DNA of 64,000 bases from Mesorhizobium tianshanense (GTDB lineage: Bacteria; Pseudomonadota; Alphaproteobacteria; Rhizobiales; Rhizobiaceae), in assembly GCF_007830515.1 (NCBI RefSeq), contig NZ_VLKT01000030.1, positions 1-64,000 on the forward strand. Reading direction: 5' to 3'. Positions 53,168-61,972 of this stretch are shown here, in pieces. Each line of letters begins with the position of its first letter. Positions within the stretch are counted from its first letter, which is position 1. A model generated the notes under the pieces. The model was not told the origin of the DNA. It did no database searches and saw nothing but the letters and a program-made list of their open reading frames with translations. The position numbers and the translations under genes are program-made.

Positions 53168-54310
53168 TTATCGCTTTTTGAGGGTTTCGAGGAAAAGCAC
53201 GACCAGGCCCGCAATCAGGCCCCAGAACGCCGCGCCGACGCCGAACAGCGTCAGCCCCGAGGCGGTGACGGCAAAGGTGACGGTGGCGGCCATGCGCTCG
53301 TCGTCCTCCTTCAGGGCGATCGACAGCGCGTTGGCGAGCGGCGCCATCAGTGCCAGTCCGGCGACCAGCACGATCAGGCTCTGCGGCAGCACCGCGAAGA
53401 TCGCCACCAGCGAGGCGCCGAAAATGGCGAAGACGAGATAGGCAAGCGCGTAAAAGGGACCGGTCTTCCAGCGCTCGGCGGGATCGGGATGCACGTCGGG
53501 GCCGGTGCAGATCGCCGCCGAGATCGCCGCCAGATTGGTGGTCGAGGCCCCGAACGGCGCCGACAGCAGCGAAAGCAGGCCGGTGACGCCGATCAGCGGG
53601 CCGGGTTCTGGATGGTAGCCCGCGGCCCTCAGCACGGCGAGACCGGACAGGTTCTGCGAGGCCATGGTGACCAGGTAGAGCGGCAGCGCCAGGCCGATGA
53701 GCGCCGTGACGGTGAACTGCGGCGCAATCAGCGTCAATGTCGAAAGTTCAGGCGTCGGCAGGCCGCCGACACGGCCGGTGAGAAAGGCGGCGGCGCCGCC
53801 GACGATCAGCACCGCCAGCACCGAGAGCGCCGGATTGAACAGGCGGATGACAAAGAAGGTGGCGATCAGCGGCAGGATCAGCCAGGGGTCGACGGGAATG
53901 GCCTTCACTGCGTTGATGGCGAAGGTGACGACAATGCCGGCCAGCATTCCCGACGCGACCGAGGCCGGTATCCTGGCGATCAGCCGGGTCAGCGGCTTGA
54001 ACAGGCCGGTGGCGATCAAAAGGATGGCGGTGACGATGAAGGCGCCGACGGCCTCGCCCATCGAAAAGCCGTTCGATGCCGCGATCAGCGCCAGGCCCGG
54101 CGTCGACCAGGCGGTGATGACCGGCATCTTGGTGCGCCAGGACAGCCACAGGCACTCGATCGTCATCGCCAGGCAGATCGCCGTAACCCAGCTTGCGGTT
54201 TCGACCTGCGTCGCGCCCACCGCCTTGGCGGCGGCGATGACGATGGCCAGCGTGCCGCCGAAGCCGACAATCGCCGCGACGTAGGCGGATACCGGAATGG
54301 AAATACGCAT
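53168..54310 (-). CDS. BenE-family benzoate/H+ symporter-like transporter
   Basis: A 380-residue inner-membrane protein with about 11-12 hydrophobic segments. The family stretches ITAWSTPGLALIAA near 65 and APFGASTTNLAAISAAICTG near 250 are present. BenE proteins are assigned to benzoate uptake, but no aromatic-degradation genes are near, so the substrate is open. The ATG at 54310 lies 4 bases after the hydrolase stop, so the two are probably co-transcribed. Confidence 0.85.
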   Translation of the reverse strand: MRISIPVSAYVAAIVGFGGTLAIVIAAAKAVGATQVETASWVTAICLAMTIECLWLSWRTKMPVITAWSTPGLALIAASNGFSMGEAVGAFIVTAILLIATGLFKPLTRLIARIPASVASGMLAGIVVTFAINAVKAIPVDPWLILPLIATFFVIRLFNPALSVLAVLIVGGAAAFLTGRVGGLPTPELSTLTLIAPQFTVTALIGLALPLYLVTMASQNLSGLAVLRAAGYHPEPGPLIGVTGLLSLLSAPFGASTTNLAAISAAICTGPDVHPDPAERWKTGPFYALAYLVFAIFGASLVAIFAVLPQSLIVLVAGLALMAPLANALSIALKEDDERMAATVTFAVTASGLTLFGVGAAFWGLIAGLVVLFLETLKKR

Positions 54311-54314
54311 GTCC

Positions 54315-55091
54315 CTAGCCTGCCTGCCGCACCATGGCGTCGACCGACCGCACCAGCATGTCGAGATCCTGCGGCCGTGACAGGCGGTGGTCGCCGTCGG
54401 GGATCAGCGACAGCGTGACGTCGTCGGCCGGCAGCAGGCCGACCAGTTTCAGCGCATGGCTCGGCGGCACGTCGGCATCGGCCAGCCCCTGCAATATGTG
54501 GATGGGGCAATGGGTGTCGATCGGCCCGGTCATTGTCAGGTTGTTGCGGCCGTCCTCGATCAGCGCGCGGGTGTAGATATAAGGCTCGGCCGAATAGTCC
54601 GATGGCTCCTCGAAAAAACCCTTTTCGGCAAGGTCGCGCTTCTGCGCTTCGGTCAGCACCGGCTCGACCAGCTCGGCGGTGAAATCCGGCGCCGGGGCCA
54701 GAAGCACCAGGCCGGCGATGCGGTTCTCGCCTGCCTTGGGCAATTCTTGGCGCAATTCCTGGACCATGCGCAGCGCGATCCATGCGCCCATCGAGGAGCC
54801 GACCAGGATTTGCCTGCCTTGCGTGAAATGGCGGAAGACGGCGAGGCTTTGCGAAAGCCATTTCGAGATGGTGCCGTCGGCGAAGGCGCCACCCGATTCG
54901 CCATGGCCGGAATAGTCGTGACGCAGGAAGGCGCGGCCTTGCCCGCTTGCCCAGTCCGACAGCGTCTCCGCCTTGGTGCCCAGCATGTCCGACTTGTAGC
55001 CGCCGAGCCAGACAATGCCGGGTGTTGCACCCGCGGCGCGCCTGACAGCGATGCTGGTTCCGTCGACATCGAGAAAAACCGGTGCGGTCAT
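54315..55091 (-). CDS. Alpha/beta hydrolase
   Basis: A 258-residue alpha/beta hydrolase. The nucleophile elbow is VGSSMGAWIAL near 104, the acid is probably an Asp near 193-200 in the QGLADADVP stretch, and the His is in PDGDHRLSRP near 233. The layout resembles ABHD10/thioesterase-like carboxylesterases. ATG 55091 follows GGGAGCAGCC. The frame stays open much further upstream, across the infC gene on the other strand, but this is shadow sequence. Confidence 0.85.
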   Translation of the reverse strand: MTAPVFLDVDGTSIAVRRAAGATPGIVWLGGYKSDMLGTKAETLSDWASGQGRAFLRHDYSGHGESGGAFADGTISKWLSQSLAVFRHFTQGRQILVGSSMGAWIALRMVQELRQELPKAGENRIAGLVLLAPAPDFTAELVEPVLTEAQKRDLAEKGFFEEPSDYSAEPYIYTRALIEDGRNNLTMTGPIDTHCPIHILQGLADADVPPSHALKLVGLLPADDVTLSLIPDGDHRLSRPQDLDMLVRSVDAMVRQAG

Positions 55092-55215
55092 GGCTGCTCC
55101 CTCACGCAGGTCTTTTGGCACAACTGGCGGTTCGACGAAAAGTGCTCGGCAACTTTCTTCGTTTGGCACAAGGCTGCAGTAGGGAACAGGGTGATTTCCT
55201 GTGAACGCTGTGCTA

Positions 55216-55244
55216 TTGACTCCGGCCGCGCGCTCACCACATTG
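55216..55244 (+). promoter_or_regulatory. Candidate infC promoter
   Basis: TTGACT at 55216-55221, a 17-base spacer and ACATTG at 55239-55244 resemble a housekeeping sigma promoter. They lie 58 bases upstream of the infC start. Confidence 0.4.
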
Positions 55245-55301
55245 GCGCGTTCGCAACTGAATTGAAAATCCTGAACGAAACGGCCCAAGGAGACCACGAC
55301 C

Positions 55302-55838
55302 ATTCGCAGACCTTTCAAAGCAACGGCGCCCACTAAGGAGGGCCCGCGCTCCAACCGTGACATCCGGGTCGCCCGGGTCCAACTTATCGACGCCGAAGGC
55401 CAGAACCACGGCGATGTCTCCATCAACGACGCATTGCTGCTCGCCGAAGAGGCTGGGCTCGATCTGGTCGAGATATCGCCCAATGCGGTGCCGCCCGTCG
55501 TAAAAATTCTCGATCTCGGCAAGCTGAAATACGCCAACCAGAAGAAGGCGGCCGAGGCGCGCAAGAACCAGAAGGTCATCGAGATCAAGGAGATCAAGAT
55601 GCGCCCGAACATCGACAGCCATGATTACGAGACCAAGATGAAAGCGGTCCGGCGGTTTTTCGAGGAAGGCGACAAGGTCAAGCTGACATTGCGCTTTCGC
55701 GGCCGCGAGATGGCGCATATGGAACTCGGCATGCAGCTTCTGAACAAGGTTCGCGAGGAAGTGGCGCCCATCGCCAAGGTCGAAGCCGAACCGAAGCTCG
55801 AAGGCCGTCAGATGATGATGGTGCTGGCGCCACGCTAA
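55302..55838 (+). CDS. infC: Translation initiation factor IF-3, AUU start
   Basis: A 178-residue IF-3. The N-terminal domain includes NRDIRVARVQLIDAEG and INDALLLAEEAGLDLVEI; the C-terminal domain includes EIKMRPNIDSHDYETKMK and LTLRFRGREMAHMELG. No ATG, GTG or TTG opens the N-terminal domain. The only fitting start is ATT 55302, ten bases after AAGGAG, giving RRPFKATAPTKEGPRSN after the initiator. AUU is the known rare start of infC, which lets IF-3 repress its own translation. The frame is confirmed by continuity with the recognised domains. Confidence 0.95.
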   Translation: MRRPFKATAPTKEGPRSNRDIRVARVQLIDAEGQNHGDVSINDALLLAEEAGLDLVEISPNAVPPVVKILDLGKLKYANQKKAAEARKNQKVIEIKEIKMRPNIDSHDYETKMKAVRRFFEEGDKVKLTLRFRGREMAHMELGMQLLNKVREEVAPIAKVEAEPKLEGRQMMMVLAPR

Positions 55839-55865
55839 AGCGCGTTGCGCTCTAGCCTCTGTTTG

Positions 55866-55912
55866 TGCATGTCGTTGTCCCAAAACCGCTGCGCATTTTT
55901 GGGCGACATGCA
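55866..55912. repeat. Palindromic repeat downstream of infC
   Basis: TGCATGTCG at 55866-55874 pairs with CGACATGCA at 55904-55912. The reverse strand carries the CCCAAAA and GGTTTTGGGACAA blocks of the family. An AGCGC-GTT-GCGCT hairpin at 55839-55851, right at the infC stop, precedes it. Confidence 0.8.
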
Positions 55913-56023
55913 TTAAATTCGCCTGAATCCTGCTGCAAGGCGTCCCGGCGATCGGCGGGGCGCCTGTTTCTTGGCCAGACGCTGCGATCGCCGGCAAAGT
56001 TCCTCGACGATCGGATTCACGAC

Positions 56024-56680
56024 ATGCTCAAAGAAGTCAAATCTGCGCAGGCCGAACAAGTGCTAGCCAAGCATGCGCTGGGCAGCTACCAGCACGCGCG
56101 CAGGATGGTTCTTGCCGCGCTCGTGGTCGTCCTGTTCGCGGCGCTGCTGTTTGGCCAGTCTTCTTTTCCTCCCGACAGCGTGCCGCACGAAACGATCGAA
56201 ATGGTCGGCGTCCTGCTGATCTTTCTCGGCATTGTCGGGCGCTTGTGGTCGACGCTCTATATCGGCGGGCGCAAATCCTCCGAGGTGGTGACCGGCGGGC
56301 CCTATTCGATCACCCGCAATCCGCTCTATGTCTTCTCCTCGATGGCTGCCGCCGGTGTCGGCGCGCAGATCGGCTCGATCACCGCGACGATCGGCTTTGC
56401 CGTGCTTTGCGCCGCCGCCTTTCATGTCGTCATCCTGCGCGAAGAGAAGTTCCTGAAGGAGGCCCTCGGTGCTCCATTCCAGGCCTATATGGCGCGGGTG
56501 CCGCGCTTCTTCCCGAAGCTTTCGCTGTATCAGGAAGGCGACACCGGCAGCTTCAAGCCGCGCCTGCTGCGGACCACGCTGCTGGATGGTTTGGTGTTCC
56601 TCGTCGCCTTGCCGGCTTTCGAGTTGATCGACGGCGCGCAGGAATCGGGCATATTGCCGGTGCTGTTCCGTTTCCCATAA
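56024..56680 (+). CDS. Isoprenylcysteine carboxyl methyltransferase-family protein
   Basis: A 218-residue integral membrane protein with four to five hydrophobic segments. GGPYSITRNPLYVFSS near 95 and REEKFLKEALGAPFQAYMARVPRFFP near 145 are the SAM-binding hallmarks of the ICMT/PEMT-type membrane methyltransferases. Bacterial members methylate lipids or unknown small molecules. ATG 56024 (MLKEVKSAQ) was chosen; the frame upstream crosses the palindrome after infC. It separates infC from rpmI, which are usually adjacent. Confidence 0.78.
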   Translation: MLKEVKSAQAEQVLAKHALGSYQHARRMVLAALVVVLFAALLFGQSSFPPDSVPHETIEMVGVLLIFLGIVGRLWSTLYIGGRKSSEVVTGGPYSITRNPLYVFSSMAAAGVGAQIGSITATIGFAVLCAAAFHVVILREEKFLKEALGAPFQAYMARVPRFFPKLSLYQEGDTGSFKPRLLRTTLLDGLVFLVALPAFELIDGAQESGILPVLFRFP

Positions 56681-56749
56681 GCCTGGGCGTCGCGCGCACG
56701 GGGTGTTGCGCGCCGGCCCGCTTTGACGTATAGGACCGCCGTTCCCAAA

Positions 56750-56781
56750 AAACCGCCCGGCAGGGCATGCCGTGGCGGTTT
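56750..56781 (+). promoter_or_regulatory. Hairpin in the rpmI leader
   Basis: AAACCGCC at 56750-56757 pairs with GGCGGTTT at 56774-56781 around a 16-base loop, followed by a T-rich TCATTTGCTTTT. It sits about 100 bases upstream of rpmI and could be a terminator of the preceding gene or an attenuator for the rpmI-rplT transcript. Confidence 0.5.
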
Positions 56782-56879
56782 CATTTGCTTTTCGGGCTTT
56801 GGTCGGCCTGAAGCGAACAAAACAAGAGGCGTGGAGTGCCAAAGGCACGCCGGAGACCTCAAAGAAACGGAGTAGCAAA

Positions 56880-57083
56880 ATGCCCAAGATGAAGACCAAG
56901 TCGGCCGCCAAGAAGCGGTTCAAGATCACAGGTACCGGTAAAGTCCTGTCGGCTGCGGCCGGCAAGCGTCACGGCATGATCAAGCGTTCCAACAAGTTCA
57001 TTCGAAATGCCCGCGGCACGATGGTTCTGGCTGAACCGGATGGCAAGAAGGTCATCAAGAATTTTCTGCCGAACGGCCTCTAG
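56880..57083 (+). CDS. rpmI: 50S ribosomal protein L35
   Basis: A 67-residue, strongly basic protein. It reads MPKMKTKSAAKKRFKITGTG at the start, then KRHGMIKRSNKFIRNAR, typical of L35. ATG 56880 follows GGAGTAGC. rplT lies downstream after a palindrome, in the usual L35-L20 order. Confidence 0.97.
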   Translation: MPKMKTKSAAKKRFKITGTGKVLSAAAGKRHGMIKRSNKFIRNARGTMVLAEPDGKKVIKNFLPNGL

Positions 57084-57084
57084 G

Positions 57085-57127
57085 GCATGATGCCAAAAAG
57101 TTGCAGACTTTTTGGAAGACATCATGC
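57085..57127. repeat. Palindromic repeat between rpmI and rplT
   Basis: GCATGATG at 57085-57092 pairs with CATCATGC at 57120-57127, and inside it CCAAAAAGT-TGCAG-ACTTTTTGG forms a perfect nine-base stem. It starts 2 bases after the rpmI stop, within a ribosomal protein operon. Confidence 0.85.
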
Positions 57128-57178
57128 GCCAAACAACAAGAGCATTCGGTCTGGACAGCGTTTTAAGGAGATCATGAC

Positions 57179-57580
57179 ATGGCACGCGTAAAGAGAGGCG
57201 TCACCTCGCACGCCAAGCACAAGAAGGTCCTGAAAGCCGCCAAGGGTTTCTACGGCCGCCGCAAGAACACCATCCGCATCGCCAAGCAGGCGGTGGAAAA
57301 GTCGCTGCAGTATGCCTATCGCGACCGCAAGAACCGCAAGCGCTCGTTCCGCGCTTTGTGGATCCAGCGCATCAATGCAGCGACCCACGAGCATGGCCTG
57401 ACCTATGGCCGCTTCATCGACGGCCTCAACAAGGCCGGCATCGAGATCGACCGCAAGGTCCTGTCGGACATGGCCATCCACGAGCCGCAGGCGTTCGCCG
57501 CGCTTGTGGCCAAGGCGAAGGTCGCGCTCGAATACCTGAAGAACACCACGCCGAACGCTTTTGAAAGCGCTGTAGCCTAA
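57179..57580 (+). CDS. rplT: 50S ribosomal protein L20
   Basis: A 133-residue basic protein. It contains RVKRGVTSHAKHKKVLKAAKG, the N-terminal extension that binds 23S rRNA, and the globular RALWIQRINAATHEHGLTYG and FIDGLNKAGIEIDRKVLSD. ATG 57179 follows AAGGAGATC. In bacteria L20 often represses its own operon; the hairpins around rpmI are possible targets but this is not shown. Confidence 0.97.
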   Translation: MARVKRGVTSHAKHKKVLKAAKGFYGRRKNTIRIAKQAVEKSLQYAYRDRKNRKRSFRALWIQRINAATHEHGLTYGRFIDGLNKAGIEIDRKVLSDMAIHEPQAFAALVAKAKVALEYLKNTTPNAFESAVA

Positions 57581-57616
57581 CCAGCGCCTTCCCAAGCACT
57601 TCGACACTGATTTGGG

Positions 57617-57650
57617 AAACCCGCGCTGGCAGGGCTGGCGCGGGTTTTTC
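57617..57650 (+). terminator. Intrinsic terminator after rplT
   Basis: AAACCCGCGC and GCGCGGGTTT form a ten-base stem with an 11-base loop, followed by TTTTTC. It lies 37 bases after rplT and 25 bases before pheS, so it may also act as a pheS leader attenuator. Confidence 0.85.
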
Positions 57651-57674
57651 TTTGCTTCCAATCGAGTCTGGAAC

Positions 57675-58760
57675 ATGAGTGACATGGAAACCCTCGAAAA
57701 TTCCCTGATGACCGACATTGCATCGGCCGCCGACGAGCAGGCGATCGAAGCCGTGCGCGTTTCGGCGCTCGGCAAGAAGGGCTCGGTCTCCGAAATGCTG
57801 AAGACGCTCGGCTCGATGTCGGCCGGGGAGCGTCAGGTAAAAGGTCCGGCGATCAACGGGCTCAAGAACCGCATCACCGAGGCGCTTGTCGCGCGCAAGG
57901 CCGAGCTGAAGGATGTAGCGATCTCAACCCGTCTTGCCGCCGAAAAGGTCGACGTCACGCTGCCGGTGCGGCAATCGCCGGCCGAGCGCGGCCGCATCCA
58001 TCCGATCAGCCAGGTCAGCGACGAGATCGCGGCGATCTTCGGCGACCTCGGCTTTGCCATCGCCGAAGGTCCCGATATCGAGACCGACCATTACAATTTC
58101 ACCGCGCTGAATTTCCCGGAAGGCCATCCGGCGCGCGAGATGCACGACACCTTCTTCTTCCAGCCGGACGAGAAGGGCGAGCGCAAGCTTTTGCGCACCC
58201 ACACCTCGCCGGTGCAGATCCGCACCATGGAGGCGCAGAAGCCGCCGATCCGCATCGTCATCCCCGGCAAGACCTACCGGCAGGATTCCGATGCCACCCA
58301 CTCGCCGATGTTCCATCAGGTCGAGGGGCTGGTGATCGACAGGACAGCAAATGTCGCCAACATGAAATGGGTGCTGGAGGAGTTCTGCAAGGCCTTCTTC
58401 GAGGTGCCTCAGGTCAAGATGCGCTTCCGCCCGTCCTTCTTCCCGTTCACCGAACCCAGCATGGAGGTCGACATCCAGTGCGACCGTTCGCGGCCGGGCG
58501 AGGTGCGCTTCGGCGAAGGCTCCGATTGGATGGAGATCCTCGGCTGCGGCATGGTGCATCCCAATGTGCTGAGATATGGCGGGCTCGATCCCGACGAGTA
58601 TCAGGGCTTTGCCTGGGGCATGGGCATCGATCGCATCGCCATGCTCAAATACGGCATGCCGGACCTGCGCGCCTTCTTCGACGCCGATGTTCGCTGGCTG
58701 TCGCATTACGGTTTTAGGCCGCTCGACATGCCGACGCTGTTCGGAGGCTTGAGCGCATGA
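57675..58760 (+). CDS. pheS: Phenylalanyl-tRNA synthetase alpha subunit
   Basis: A 361-residue catalytic subunit. The N-terminal coiled coil covers about 1-85. Class II motif 2 contains RTHTSPVQIRTM near 176, and the Phe pocket and motif 3 include GCGMVHPNVL and GFAWGMGIDRIAMLKYG near 320-336. ATG 57675 gives the usual short N-terminus. It overlaps the downstream GFA-type gene by 4 bases; pheT follows that. Confidence 0.97.
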   Translation: MSDMETLENSLMTDIASAADEQAIEAVRVSALGKKGSVSEMLKTLGSMSAGERQVKGPAINGLKNRITEALVARKAELKDVAISTRLAAEKVDVTLPVRQSPAERGRIHPISQVSDEIAAIFGDLGFAIAEGPDIETDHYNFTALNFPEGHPAREMHDTFFFQPDEKGERKLLRTHTSPVQIRTMEAQKPPIRIVIPGKTYRQDSDATHSPMFHQVEGLVIDRTANVANMKWVLEEFCKAFFEVPQVKMRFRPSFFPFTEPSMEVDIQCDRSRPGEVRFGEGSDWMEILGCGMVHPNVLRYGGLDPDEYQGFAWGMGIDRIAMLKYGMPDLRAFFDADVRWLSHYGFRPLDMPTLFGGLSA

Positions 58761-59194
58761 CAGTGGTCCACACCGGCGGCTGCCGCTGCGGTGCTGTGCG
58801 GTTCGAGGCTTCGGCCGAACCGCACCATGTCAGCTATTGCCATTGTGGCGATTGCCGGCGGGCCAGCGGCGCGCCGGTGTCGGCCTTTGTCGGCTTCCTG
58901 ACCGAACAGGTCACCTTCACCGGCAAGGCGCTGAAGATGTTCGAGAACGGGCCGGTGACGCGCTCGTTTTGCGGCATCTGCGGCTCGCCGATCGCCTATG
59001 TCGACGAGCGGCTGGCCGACCAGATCTATTTCATGCTCGGCGCGATGGACATGCCGGCCTATTTCAAGCCGACGCACCATGCCTATGTGCGCGAGCAGCT
59101 CCCTTTCCTGCACATGCCCGACGCGCTGCCGCGCCATTTGAAGACCAGCGTGCCCAGACCTGACGGGCAAGGACCAGACGGAACACAGTCATGA
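58757..59194 (+). CDS. GFA/CENP-V-type zinc protein between pheS and pheT
   Basis: A 145-residue protein of the glutathione-dependent formaldehyde-activating (GFA/Mss4-fold) family. The zinc cysteines are Cys9 and Cys11 (GCRCGAVRF), Cys28, Cys30 and Cys33 (CHCGDCRRASG) and FCGICGSPIAY near 71-81. The family is named after Gfa, but many members have no proven activity. The start overlaps pheS (ATGA) and the stop overlaps pheT (ATGA), so it is firmly inside the phe operon. Confidence 0.88.
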   Translation: MTVVHTGGCRCGAVRFEASAEPHHVSYCHCGDCRRASGAPVSAFVGFLTEQVTFTGKALKMFENGPVTRSFCGICGSPIAYVDERLADQIYFMLGAMDMPAYFKPTHHAYVREQLPFLHMPDALPRHLKTSVPRPDGQGPDGTQS

Positions 59195-61599
59195 AACTCA
59201 CCCTCTCCTGGCTCAAGGACCATCTCGAGACCGACGCCTCGCTGGCCGAGATCGTCGAGCGGCTGACCTCGATCGGCCTCGAAGTCGAACATGTCGACGA
59301 CAGAGCGAGCCTGAAACCCTTCGTCATCGCCAAGGTGCTGACGGCGGTGCAGCATCCCGACGCCGACCGGCTGCGCGTGCTCACCGTCGATACCGGCGAC
59401 GGCAAGGCGCCGGTGCAGGTGGTGTGTGGCGCGCCGAACGCCCGCGCGGGCCTGATCGGTGCCTTTGCAGCACCCGGCACCTACATTCCCGGCATCGACG
59501 TGACGCTGACGGTCGGCAAGATCCGCGGCGTCGAAAGTCACGGCATGATGTGCTCCGAGCGCGAGCTGGAACTTTCGGACGAGCATAGCGGCATCATCGA
59601 CCTGCCCGCCGATGCGCCGGTTGGCACCAGCTTCGCCGCCTATTCCCATCTCGACGATCCGCTGATCGAGATCAATTTGACGCCGAACCGGCCGGATGCG
59701 ACCAGCGTCTATGGCATCGCGCGCGATCTGGCGGCAAGCGGCCTTGGCCGCCTCGTCGGCGGGGCCATCATGCCGCATGCCGGCAGCGGCATGTGCCCGG
59801 TCAAGGTGACGATCGAGGCGCCGGAGCTCTGCCCCGGTTTTGCGCTGCGCCTGGTGCGTGGCGTCAAGAACGGCCCGTCGCCGAAATGGCTGCAGCAAAG
59901 GCTGATTGCCATTGGCCTGAGGCCGATCAGCGCGCTGGTCGACATCACCAACTACGTCACCTTCGACCGCGGCCGGCCCTTGCATGTGTTCGACGCCAGG
60001 AAGGTCACCGGCAACCTTACCGTGCGCCGGGCACGCGACGGTGAAAAGGTGCTGGCGCTCGACGGCCGCGAATACACGCTGACACCGGAGATGTGCGTGA
60101 TCGCCGATGAAAGCGGTGTCGAATCCATCGCTGGCATCATGGGCGGCGAGCATTCCGGCTGCGACGAGAACACCACCGACGTGCTGATCGAATCGGCACT
60201 TTGGGATCCGATCGCCACGGCCCGCACCGGCCGCACGCTTGGCATCATCAGCGATGCGCGCTACCGGTTCGAGCGCGGCGTCGACCCTGAATTCATGGTT
60301 CCCGGGGTGGAGTTGGCGACGAAGTTGGTGCTGGATTTCTGCGGTGGGACGCCGAGCGAGACCGAAGTCACCGGCTATGCCGGCCATGTCGAGAAGATCG
60401 TTTCCTTCCCGCTGTCGGAAGTGAAGCGGCTGACCGGCATCGAGGTGCCCAGGGACGAGAGCCTCGACATCCTTGCCCGCCTCGGCTTCAAGCCGGAAGG
60501 CGCGGGCGATGTGGTCGATGTGGCGGTCCCGTCCTGGCGGCCGGATGTCGACGGCAAGGCCGATCTGGTCGAGGAGGTCATGCGCATCCATGGCGTCGAC
60601 AACATCGCCCCGCAGCCGCTCGGCGCGCATGATGCGGTCAACGCCAAGATCCTGACCGTGCTGCAGATCCGCACCCGCGCGACCAAGCGGGCGCTGGCGG
60701 TGCGCGGCATGATGGAGGCCGTCACCTGGTCGTTCATCCCGGCAAAACATGCCGAACTGTTCGGCGGCGGCCAGACCGCGCTCAAGCTGGCCAACCCGAT
60801 CGCCGCCGACATGTCCGACATGCGGCCGTCGCTGCTGCCGGGCCTGATCGCCGCAGCCCAGCGCAACGCCGACAGGGGCATCGGCGATGTCGCGCTGTTC
60901 GAGGTGTCGGGTACCTATGAAGGCGATGCGGCCGACCAGCAGCGGCGCGTCGCCGCCGGCGTGCGGCGCGGCACGGCCAAGCTCGAAGGCTCCGGCCGCC
61001 ACTGGGCCGGCAACGCCGGTTCCGTCGGTGTGTTCGACGCCAAGGCCGACGCGATCGCCGCGCTCGAAGCCTGCGGCGCGCCGGTCGAGCGGCTGCAGAT
61101 CGAGGCCTGCGGCCCGGCCTGGTATCATCCCGGCCGCTCCGGAACGATCAAGCTCGGTCCTAAAGTGATTTTGGGAACGTTCGGCGAGTTCCATCCGAAG
61201 ACGCTGGAAGGGCTGGATGTTTCCGGACCGCTTTGCGGCTTCGAGGTCTTCGTCGACGCCGTACCCGAGCCGAAGGCCAAGCCGACGCGGACAAAGCCGA
61301 GACTGGACCTGTCCGCCTTCCAGGCGGTCAAGCGCGATTTCGCCTTCGTCGTCGACAAGGCGGTCGAAGCCGGCACGCTGACCCGCGCCGCCCTTGCCGC
61401 CGACAAGAAGCTGATCACCAGCGTCTCGGTCTTCGACGTTTTCGAAGGGGCATCGCTGGGTGCGGCCAAGAAATCGGTCGCCATCGAAGTGTCGATCCAG
61501 CCTGTCGAAAAGACGCTGACCGACGAGGATTTCGAGGCGCTGGCCAAGCGCATCGTCGAGAACGTGCACAAGCAGACTGGCGGCGTGCTGCGGGGTTAG
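59191..61599 (+). CDS. pheT: Phenylalanyl-tRNA synthetase beta subunit
   Basis: An 802-residue subunit. Domains in order: tRNA-binding EMAP-like fold (about 40-150), B3/B4 editing domain (about 210-380), B5 domain (about 400-470), a catalytic-like domain, and the C-terminal anticodon-binding FDX-ACB domain (about 710-802, starting FQAVKRDFAFVVD). It forms the alpha2-beta2 enzyme with PheS and edits mischarged Tyr. The ATG overlaps the GFA-type gene stop. Confidence 0.97.
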   Translation: MKLTLSWLKDHLETDASLAEIVERLTSIGLEVEHVDDRASLKPFVIAKVLTAVQHPDADRLRVLTVDTGDGKAPVQVVCGAPNARAGLIGAFAAPGTYIPGIDVTLTVGKIRGVESHGMMCSERELELSDEHSGIIDLPADAPVGTSFAAYSHLDDPLIEINLTPNRPDATSVYGIARDLAASGLGRLVGGAIMPHAGSGMCPVKVTIEAPELCPGFALRLVRGVKNGPSPKWLQQRLIAIGLRPISALVDITNYVTFDRGRPLHVFDARKVTGNLTVRRARDGEKVLALDGREYTLTPEMCVIADESGVESIAGIMGGEHSGCDENTTDVLIESALWDPIATARTGRTLGIISDARYRFERGVDPEFMVPGVELATKLVLDFCGGTPSETEVTGYAGHVEKIVSFPLSEVKRLTGIEVPRDESLDILARLGFKPEGAGDVVDVAVPSWRPDVDGKADLVEEVMRIHGVDNIAPQPLGAHDAVNAKILTVLQIRTRATKRALAVRGMMEAVTWSFIPAKHAELFGGGQTALKLANPIAADMSDMRPSLLPGLIAAAQRNADRGIGDVALFEVSGTYEGDAADQQRRVAAGVRRGTAKLEGSGRHWAGNAGSVGVFDAKADAIAALEACGAPVERLQIEACGPAWYHPGRSGTIKLGPKVILGTFGEFHPKTLEGLDVSGPLCGFEVFVDAVPEPKAKPTRTKPRLDLSAFQAVKRDFAFVVDKAVEAGTLTRAALAADKKLITSVSVFDVFEGASLGAAKKSVAIEVSIQPVEKTLTDEDFEALAKRIVENVHKQTGGVLRG

Positions 61600-61603
61600 C
61601 TGG

Positions 61604-61972
61604 ATGAAGCTGACTCCGCTCGAGATGTTTTTCGTTCGGGAGTTCTGTCGTGTCGCGGGCATTTCTCCTGACAAGGCGAATAGTCTCGAAGTCAAAGATC
61701 GAGGCCGCAATGCTGTCGGGTTCATGACCACTGTCATTCCAGCGTCGGTTCCCCCGGAACTACGCTTTGAGAATCGGGTGTTCAGTTCACTCCGTACGGC
61801 GTGTGTCGGACCTGATCGGTTGGAGTGCGGCATGGTTCTGTTCTTCGACCAGACAACGGCAAGGCTCGATGCGATCGAGGGCTTTGTTTACCGCGAGGAG
61901 TGGCCTTCAATCGAAGAGCCAGTCTTTTGGTCTGAGGCAGACCGAACCATTGGCCTTGAGCAGGAAAACTAA
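61604..61972 (+). CDS. Hypothetical protein (122 aa)
   Basis: A 122-residue soluble protein that I do not recognise, with strands such as NRVFSSLRTACVGP and RLECGMVLFFDQTTARLDAIEGFVY and an acidic C-terminus. ATG 61604 lies 4 bases after the pheT stop, so it may be co-transcribed. No motif is visible. A 174-base gap to the next gene holds no gene I recognise. Confidence 0.55.
   Translation: MKLTPLEMFFVREFCRVAGISPDKANSLEVKDRGRNAVGFMTTVIPASVPPELRFENRVFSSLRTACVGPDRLECGMVLFFDQTTARLDAIEGFVYREEWPSIEEPVFWSEADRTIGLEQEN

Noticed and set aside
55092..55997. N-terminal extension of the alpha/beta hydrolase antisense to infC
   Set aside because: The recognised hydrolase begins at ATG 55091 with a ribosome site; the upstream frame is the shadow of infC.
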